From positions 34,764,163 to 34,828,162 of the forward strand of contig JAQNBH010000015.1 in assembly GCA_028752905.1 (NCBI GenBank): a stretch of 64,000 bases of DNA, read 5' to 3'. This DNA is from Cladorhizidae sp. MBARI D1340-BT2 (taxonomy: Eukaryota; Porifera; Demospongiae; Poecilosclerida; Cladorhizidae). Positions 57,160 through 64,000 of the stretch are shown here, in pieces. The notes under the pieces were generated by a model, which was not told the origin of the DNA, searched no databases, and saw only the letters and a list, made by a program, of their open reading frames with translations. A program made the position numbers and the translations under genes. Position 1 is the first letter of the stretch. Each line of letters begins with the position of its first letter.

Positions 57160-57820
57160 GAGGTTACATGCTACTCGGCGGTATAGAGGTATATAATAGG
57201 ACTGTTGTCTGTGCGGCTTCATCAACCACCATACATAGTAGGCGCTGTGACGCAAACTTGAACATTATATATCCGGAATTTAAAAAATTAAATCGAAGAA
57301 TTTGTATTACACGTCATACTCCATATGCACATGCCCAATAGACTGCTCTGTTGATTTTAAATAGTTAAAAGATTTTGCTTTTAGTTGGACGGGCGAACGA
57401 ACGGGCGAACGAGAAAAATTATTAATTTTTTTTAATGGCCGACGATCGCAACTGCATTCGTGAACGCTTCCTAGCTTTTCTGTTTCTGGAAGTTCTTCAG
57501 TGGAAAGCTACACAGGCACCTGTGCTTACCAGGAATCTTTCTGAGTGCCTTCTCTCTTGAGCTAGGAGGTGCTCCTGGATGGATTTCTTGGATGTAAATT
57601 TTGTTGTTAAACATAATGTACAGCGATGTAGCGCTGCATAGCTTACTCAACAGAGCTGATTCATAATTATGCTAAACTGCAGCAGCTTATTTGAACAGTT
57701 TTAGAGGTTTATTCTTGAAAACAAAGTTATGGCTATGAATATAATTATTACAACAAACTACAAATATAGTCTGCATTCAATAAGGATGACTTCAGTGAGG
57801 CATGTTGTGATGTGCTCACC
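57160..57820. other. No gene seen
   Basis: Unique AT-rich intronic sequence, including a short gggcgaacga direct repeat (57392-57411). Confidence 0.5.
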
Positions 57821-57821
57821 A

Positions 57822-58345
57822 CATGCACACAATACACACACACACACAATACACACACACAATACACACATACCACACACAATACACACACACAATACAC
57901 ACACACACACCACACACACACACTACACACACACATACAATACACACATACCACACACAATACACACACACACACCACACACACACAATACACACATACC
58001 ACACACAATACACCACAATACACACCACACACACAATACACACCACACACACAATACACACACACACCACACAATACACACATACCACACACAATACACA
58101 CACACACACAATACACGCATACCACACACAATACACACACACACACCACACTACACACACACACCACACACACACCACACACACACCACACACACACACA
58201 CACCACACACACAATACACACATACCACACACACATAATACACACACAGCTCACATACACATGACATCACATACGGCACCCACCCACAACACACAACTCA
58301 CACACAGACACACACATGCACACACACATGCACACACACACGCAA
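57822..58345. repeat. Complex (CA)n microsatellite
   Basis: acacaatacacacataccac-type compound repeat over about 520 bp. The long Thr/His and Cys/Val ORFs on both strands are artefacts. Confidence 0.97.
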
Positions 58346-58349
58346 CACA

Positions 58350-58920
58350 TAACACACTTCCACAATTCACATACTCACACTCACACTGCGGTGTTGTAAG
58401 GTGTTTAATGTACACTTATTATACACAGAGTGAGGAGTGCCTGCTTCCCAGCCTACTCTTACTCTGCATACATGTAGACAAATATGTGCCTCATATATAT
58501 ATACATGTACATGTAGGTATTAGCCAAGGTTAGGTGGGATGTGGATCATCTTTAGTCAACGAACTTGCACGCGGCGAGATGTGATGAGGTAAACATGCTC
58601 TAAGCCATGTTTGAGAGACTGATCCATATCTCATCACCAGGCCGAGCCTAATAATGGATTTGTCGTACCCAACCAGCAAAAAGAACACACCCAACCACAT
58701 ACACGTAGAGATTTCAATTCTGCCAGGCCCATGGCAAAGTGGTTGTCAAGCAACGCCATAATGTTGACATGACAACCAGGTAACACACACATGTGCAGTT
58801 TTATGTATGGACAGAATCTTATACAATTAAAGAAGAACCAAATGATCAATTTCTGATGAGTACTTCTCACTAATAGGATCAGTGAAGGAAAACTGGAAAG
58901 AGTACATACATGTACATGTA
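58350..58920. other. No gene seen
   Basis: Unique sequence between repeats. No HHCRxCG-type FYVE exon was recognised. Confidence 0.5.
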
Positions 58921-58924
58921 GGTG

Positions 58925-61262
58925 GAAGCGTCAGGCTGCATGTGTACAGAAGTTAATAGCTGTCTGGGCAGACATGCTGAAGCACTGGCTGCATGTGTAC
59001 AGAAGTTAATAGCTGTCTGGGCAGACATGCTGAAGCACTGGCTGCATGTGCACAGAAGTTAATAGCTGTCTGGGCAGACATGCTGAAGCACTGGCTGCAT
59101 GTGTACAGAAGTTAATAGCTGTCTGGGCAGACATGCTGAAGCACTGGCTGCATGTGCACAGAAGTTAATAGCTGTCTGGCAAACATGCTGAAGCACTGGC
59201 TGCATGTGTACAGAAGTTAATAGCTGTCTGGCAAACATGCTGAAGCACTGACTGCATGTGTACAGAAGTTAATAACTGTCTGGCAAACATGCTGAAGCAC
59301 TGGCTGCATGTGTACAGAAGTTAATAGCTGTCTGGGCAAACATGCTGAAGCACTGGCTGCATGTGTACAGAAGTTAATAGCTGTCTGGGCAGACATGCTG
59401 AAGCACAGGCTGCATGTGTACAGAAGTTAGCTGTCTGGGCAGACATGCTGAAGCACTGACTGCATGTGTACAGAAGTTAATAGCTGTCTGGGCAGACATG
59501 CTGAAGCACTGGCTGCATGTGTACAGAAGTTAATAGCTGTCTGGCAAACATGCTGAAGCACTGGCTGCATGTGTACAGAAGTTAATAGCTGTCTGGCAAA
59601 CATGCTGAAGCACTGGCTGCATACGGGTGTACAGAAGTTAATAGCTGTCTGGGCAAACATGCTGAAGCACTGGCTGCATGTGTACAGAAGTTAATAGCTG
59701 TCTGGGCAGACATGCTGAAGCACTGGCTGCATGTGTGTACAGAAGTTAATAGCTGTCTGGGCCAACATGCTGAAGCACTGGCTGCATGTGTACAGAAGTT
59801 AATGTCTGGGCCAACATGCTGAAGCACTGACTGCATGTGTACAGAAGTTAATAGCTGTCTGGGCAGACATGCTGAAGCACTGACTGCATGTGTACAGAAG
59901 TTAATAGCTGTCTGGGCAAACATGCTGAAGCACTGACTGCATGTGTACAGAAGTTAATAGCTGTCTGGGCAAACATGCTGAAGCACTGGCTGCATGTGTA
60001 CACAGAAGTTAATAGCTGTCTGGGCAAACATGCTGAAGCACTGGCTGCATGTGTACAGAAGTTAATATTAGCTGTCTGGGCAAACATGCTGAAGCACTGG
60101 CTGCATGTGTACAGAAGTTAATAACTGTCTGGCAAACATGCTGAAGCACTGGCTGCATGTGTACAGAAGTTAATAACTGTCTGGCAAACATGCTGAAGCA
60201 CTGGCTGCATGTGTACAGAAGTTAATAACTGTCTGGCAAACATGCTGAAGCACTGGCTGCATGTGTACAGAAGTTAATAGCTGTCTGGGCAGACATGCTG
60301 AAGCACTGACTGCATGTGTACAGAAGTTAATAGCTGTCTGGGCAAACATGCTGAAGCACTGGCTGCATGTGTACAGAAGTTAATAGCTGTCTGGGCAAAC
60401 ATGCTGAAGCACTGGCTGCATGTGTACAGAAGTTAATAGCTGTCTGGGCAGACATGCTGAAGCACTGACTGCATGTGTACAGAAGTTAATAGCTGTCTGG
60501 GCAAACATGCTGAAGCACTGGCTGCATGTGTACAGAAGTTAATAGCTGTCCAGGCAAACATGCTGAAGCACTGGCTGCATGTGTACAGAAGTTAATAGCT
60601 GTCTAGGCAAACATGCTGAAGCACTGGCTGCATGTGTACAGAAGTTAATAGCTGTCTGGGCAAACATGCTGAAGCACTGGCTGCATGTGTACAGAAGTTA
60701 ATAGCTGTCTAGGCAAACATGCTGAAGCACTGGCTGCATGTGTACAGAAGTTAATAGCTGTCTGGGCAAACATGCTGAAGCACAGGCTGCATGTGCACAG
60801 AAGTTAATAGCTGTCTGGGCAAACATGCTGAAGCACTGGCTGCATGTGCACAGAAGTTAATAGCTGTCTGGCAAACATGCTGAAGCACTGGCTGCATGTG
60901 TACAGAAGTTAATAGCTGTCTGGCAAACATGCTGAAGCACTGGCTGCATGTGCACAGAAGTTAATAGCTGTCTGGGCAAACATGCTGAAGCACTGGCTGC
61001 ATGTGCACAGAAGTTAATAGCTGTCTGGCAAACATGCTGAAGCACTGGCTGCATGTGTACAGAAGTTAATAGCTGTCTGGGCAAATATGCTGAAGCACTG
61101 ACTGCATGTGTACAGAAGTTAATAGCTGTCTGGCCAACATGCTGAAGCACTGGCTGCATGTGTACTGAAGTTTATAGCAAACATGCTGAAGCACTGACTG
61201 CATGTGTACAGAAGTTAATAGCTGTCTGGCCAACATGCTGAAGCACTGGCTGCATGTGTACT
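58925..61262. repeat. 53-bp minisatellite, about 44 copies
   Basis: The unit contains acagaagttaatagctgtct and catgctgaagcactggctgc. Variants: gggcaga, gggcaaa, ggcaaa and ggccaa before catgctgaag, and gtgtac/gtgcac. Two frame-dependent ORF families run through it and are not genes. The last copies (61150-61275) are truncated and rearranged. Confidence 0.97.
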
Positions 61263-61269
61263 GTCTGGG

Positions 61270-61860
61270 CAAACATGCTGAAGTTTCATTGCTTTTCAAT
61301 TCCTCACATGCTCTGGCTATGGAGCACTTGGCGTCCATATTTGAGAGAAGACAACGCCAAGAACGACTTGGAGGCCAGCTTGGGGGGGGGGGGGGGGGGG
61401 GGATTCAGGTTTTGCTACTCCAGAAGCGAGCCTGAGTGCATTGGAGCTTGGTTCGTATAGCTAGGTGGTACCACAAGTCCACCAAAGGCCACAAGAATTC
61501 TACAATTGTCGGACAGGATTCAGAGCATTTTGGTCAACATATTGAGCACACTTCTTGTCATATGGTTCACATCACAAGCTTCAAATACAATTCCTTGCTT
61601 GCACCGTTGCTCGTGGGATAGCGGGAACACGCGGGAACAAGGGAGAACTGGCTACAGAGATGTTATGGTTGACACATACTGACTGCATGTTGCTAGCCGA
61701 GATGAAAGAAGGGTTGACACATACTGACTGCATGTTGCTAGCCGAGATGAAAGAAGAGATGTGTGCTAATGCTGAATATTGTAACAACATGCTAGCAACA
61801 TCAGAGTAAAAACTACTCCATATCTGGTTGTCAGCCTGCTACAAGGCGTCCCCTTCAGTA
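61270..61860. other. No gene firmly seen; one 51-bp duplication
   Basis: G-run at 61382-61402. The ORF at 61555-61809 includes two tandem copies of a 51-bp segment (ttgacacatactgactgcat). No family recognised. Confidence 0.4.
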
Positions 61861-61875
61861 CTCGGATATTTCTGT

Positions 61876-62420
61876 CAAAGCACTGCCCGGTGGCCTCACC
61901 AGCAAGCACTGCCTAGTGGCCTCACCAGCAAGCACTGCCTGGTGGCCTCACCAGCAAGCACTGCCTGGTGCAAGCATTGCCCGGTGGCCTCACCAGCAAG
62001 CACTGCCTGGTGGCCTCACCAGCAAGCACTGCCTAGTGGCAAGCACTGCCTAGTGGCCTCACCAGCAAGCACTACCCGGTGGCCTCACCAGCAAGCACTG
62101 CCCGGTGGCCTCACCAGCAAGCACTGCCCGGTGGCAAGCACTGCCTAGTGGCCTCACCAGCAAGCACTGCCCGGTGGCCTCACCAGCAAGCACTGCCTAG
62201 TGGCCTCACCAGCAAGCACTGCCCAGTAGCAAGCACTGCCCGGTGGCCTCACCAGCAAGCACTGCCCGGTGGCCTCACCAGCAAGCACTGCCCGGTGGCC
62301 TCACCAGCAAGCACTGCCCGGTGGCCTCACCAGCAAGCACTGCCCGGTGGCCTCACCAGTAAGCATTGCCCGGTGGCCTCACCAGCAAGCACTGCCCGGT
62401 GGCCTCACCAGCAAGCATTT
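61876..62420. repeat. 26-bp minisatellite, about 20 copies
   Basis: gcactgcccggtggcctcac plus cagcaa units, with shortened ggtggcaagcactgcc variants. 78 bp (three units) keeps a frame open, giving WPHQQALP-type ORFs that are not genes. Confidence 0.96.
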
Positions 62421-62599
62421 TGGTGGCTCCACTCTTAGCATGCTTCTTAGCTTCAGGGGAAGTGGCCTTATAATAACAAAACACTTCTCTCTCCAGTCAT
62501 GATTCCAATATGCATATTTCTGTTCTGTACCACCGTCCAGAGACGTCGGTAAAGAGCAGAAATATGCACTTCTCATCTACGAGTAGGGAGCCTCAAGTG

Positions 62600-64000
62600 T
62601 ATAGCTTGACAGGAGCCCGCCATGCAATGTCCTGATGGTGGACCAGGTCAGAGCATCACCTGTCACAAGGTGCATGTCCTGATGGTCGGCCAGGTCAGAG
62701 CATCACCTGCCACAAGGTGCATGTCCTGATGGTGTACCAGGTCAGAGCATCACCTGCCACAAGGTACATGTCCTGATGGTGGACCAGGTCAGAGCATCAC
62801 CTGCCACAAGGTGCATGTCCTGATGGTGAGTCAGGTCAGAGCATCACCTGTCACAAGGTGGATGTCCTGATGGTGGGCCAGGTCAGAGCATCACCTGCCA
62901 CAAGGTGGATGTCCTGATGGTGGACCAGGTCAGAGCATCACCTGTCACAAGGTGCATGTCCTGATGGTGGGTCAGGTCAGAGCATCACCTGTCACAAGGT
63001 GCATGTCCTGATGGTGAGTCAGGTCAGAGCATCACCTGCCACAAGGTGGATGTCCTGATGGTGTACCAGGTCAGAGCATCACCTGTCACAAGGTGGATGT
63101 CCTGATGGTGGACCAGGTCAGAGCATCACCTGCCACAGGTCAGAGCATCACCTGCCACAAGGTGCATGTCCTGATGGTGGACCAGGTCAGAGCATCACCT
63201 GTCACAAGGTGGATGTCCTGATGGTGGACCAGGTCAGAGCATCACCTCTCACAAGGTGTATGTCCTGATGGTGGGCCAGGTCAGAGCATCACCTGTCACA
63301 AGGTGGATGTCCTGATGGTGGGCCAGATCAGAGCTTCACCTGCCACAAGGTGTATGTCCTGATGGTGAGTCAGGTCAGAGCATCACCTGTCACAAGGTGG
63401 ATGTCCTGATGGTGGGCCAGGTCAGAGCATCACTGGTCACAAGGTGGATGTCCTGATGGTGGACCAGGTCAGAGCATCACCTCTCACAAGGTGTATGTCC
63501 TGATGGTGGACCAGGTCAGAGCATCACCTCTCACAAGGTGGATGTCCTGATGGTGGGCCAGGTCAGAGCTTCACCTGCCACAAGGTGTATGTCCTGATGG
63601 TGAGTCAGGTCAGAGCATCACCTGTCACAAGGTGGATGTCCTGATGGTGGACCAGGTCAGAGCATCACCTCTCACAAGGTGCATCTCCTGATGGTGGGCC
63701 AGGTCAGAGCATCACCTCTCACAAGGTGCATGTCCTGATGGTGGACCAGGTCAGAGCATCACCTCTCACAAGGTGGATGTCCTGATGGTGGACCAGGTCA
63801 GAGCATCACCTGCCACAAGGTGGATGTCCTGATGGTGGGCCAGGTCAGAGCATCACCTCTCACAAGGTGGATGTCCTGATGGTGGACCAGGTCAGAGCAT
63901 CACCTGCCACAAGGTGGATGTCCTGATGGTGGACCAGGTCAGAGCATCACCTGTCACAAGGTGCATGTCCTGATGGTGGGCCAGGTCAGAGCATCACCTG
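62600..64000. repeat. 47-bp minisatellite, about 30 copies, running off the right end
   Basis: The unit contains atgtcctgatggtggaccag and gtcagagcatcacctgccac. Variable sites: gtgcatg/gtggatg/gtgtatg, ggaccag/gggccag/gagtcag and ctgcc/ctgtc/ctctc. Confidence 0.97.

Noticed and set aside
57816..58533. Thr/His-rich and Cys/Val-rich ORFs up to 236 aa
   Set aside because: Translation of a (CA)n compound microsatellite on both strands.
58925..61262. Many 60-110-aa ORFs (QTAINFCTHAASASACLP-type)
   Set aside because: They repeat with the 53-bp unit and switch frame with each indel. No start context or conserved domain.

Overview
The window is eukaryotic genomic DNA from an animal, most likely an early-branching invertebrate. 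Genes are split by GT-AG introns, and the three that can be recognised are typical metazoan families. The retroelements and abundant minisatellites would suit a sponge or a similar marine invertebrate, but that placement is an inference. No bacterial operon, CRISPR array, rRNA or tRNA gene was recognised.

Three host genes can be supported, all on the + strand. (1) An RNF8-like FHA/RING E3 ubiquitin ligase, of which one long exon lies at 15378-17019; its 5' FHA exon(s) and its 3' end were not found. (2) A trimethyllysine dioxygenase-like (TMLHE family) 2-oxoglutarate/iron oxygenase in three exons between about 36680 and 39755, apparently complete. (3) The start of a ZFYVE21-like FYVE-domain protein, with exon 1 at 49548-49766 and a 51-nt exon 2 at 56184-56234. 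The rest of that gene should lie to the right, probably beyond the window. The three genes belong to unrelated pathways (DNA-damage ubiquitin signalling, carnitine synthesis, PI3P membrane binding) and share no operon-like logic.

Most of the remaining sequence is mobile-element debris and tandem repeats. The mobile elements are: a reverse transcriptase element with a YLDD motif and an unusual C-terminal domain (3846-6640); a hAT transposase pseudogene (13440-14640); a palindromic cluster of retroelement tails (23107-24520); a Merlin-type DDE transposon with recognisable terminal inverted repeats (24681-26341); an internally deleted piggyBac-like element sitting in a TTAA duplication (32507-33370); and two minus-strand copies of one YADD non-LTR family (42050-43625 and 45850-47640). 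At least 25 tandem arrays with units from 3 to 112 bp occupy roughly a quarter of the window. The largest are the 44-bp array at 7893-10866, the 53-bp array at 58925-61260 and the 47-bp array running off the right end.

The observation most worth a second look is a dispersed repeat present at about six loci. Its core reads like a hammerhead ribozyme: CTGATGA, a stem II hairpin, GAAA, then a (G/A)TC cleavage triplet and a weak stem I. Inverted copies of this repeat bracket the YLDD reverse transcriptase element. The second is a piggyBac insertion whose empty site can be read from another copy of the same host repeat within the window. The third is a satellite array whose founding monomer is still visible in single copy in a related dispersed repeat.
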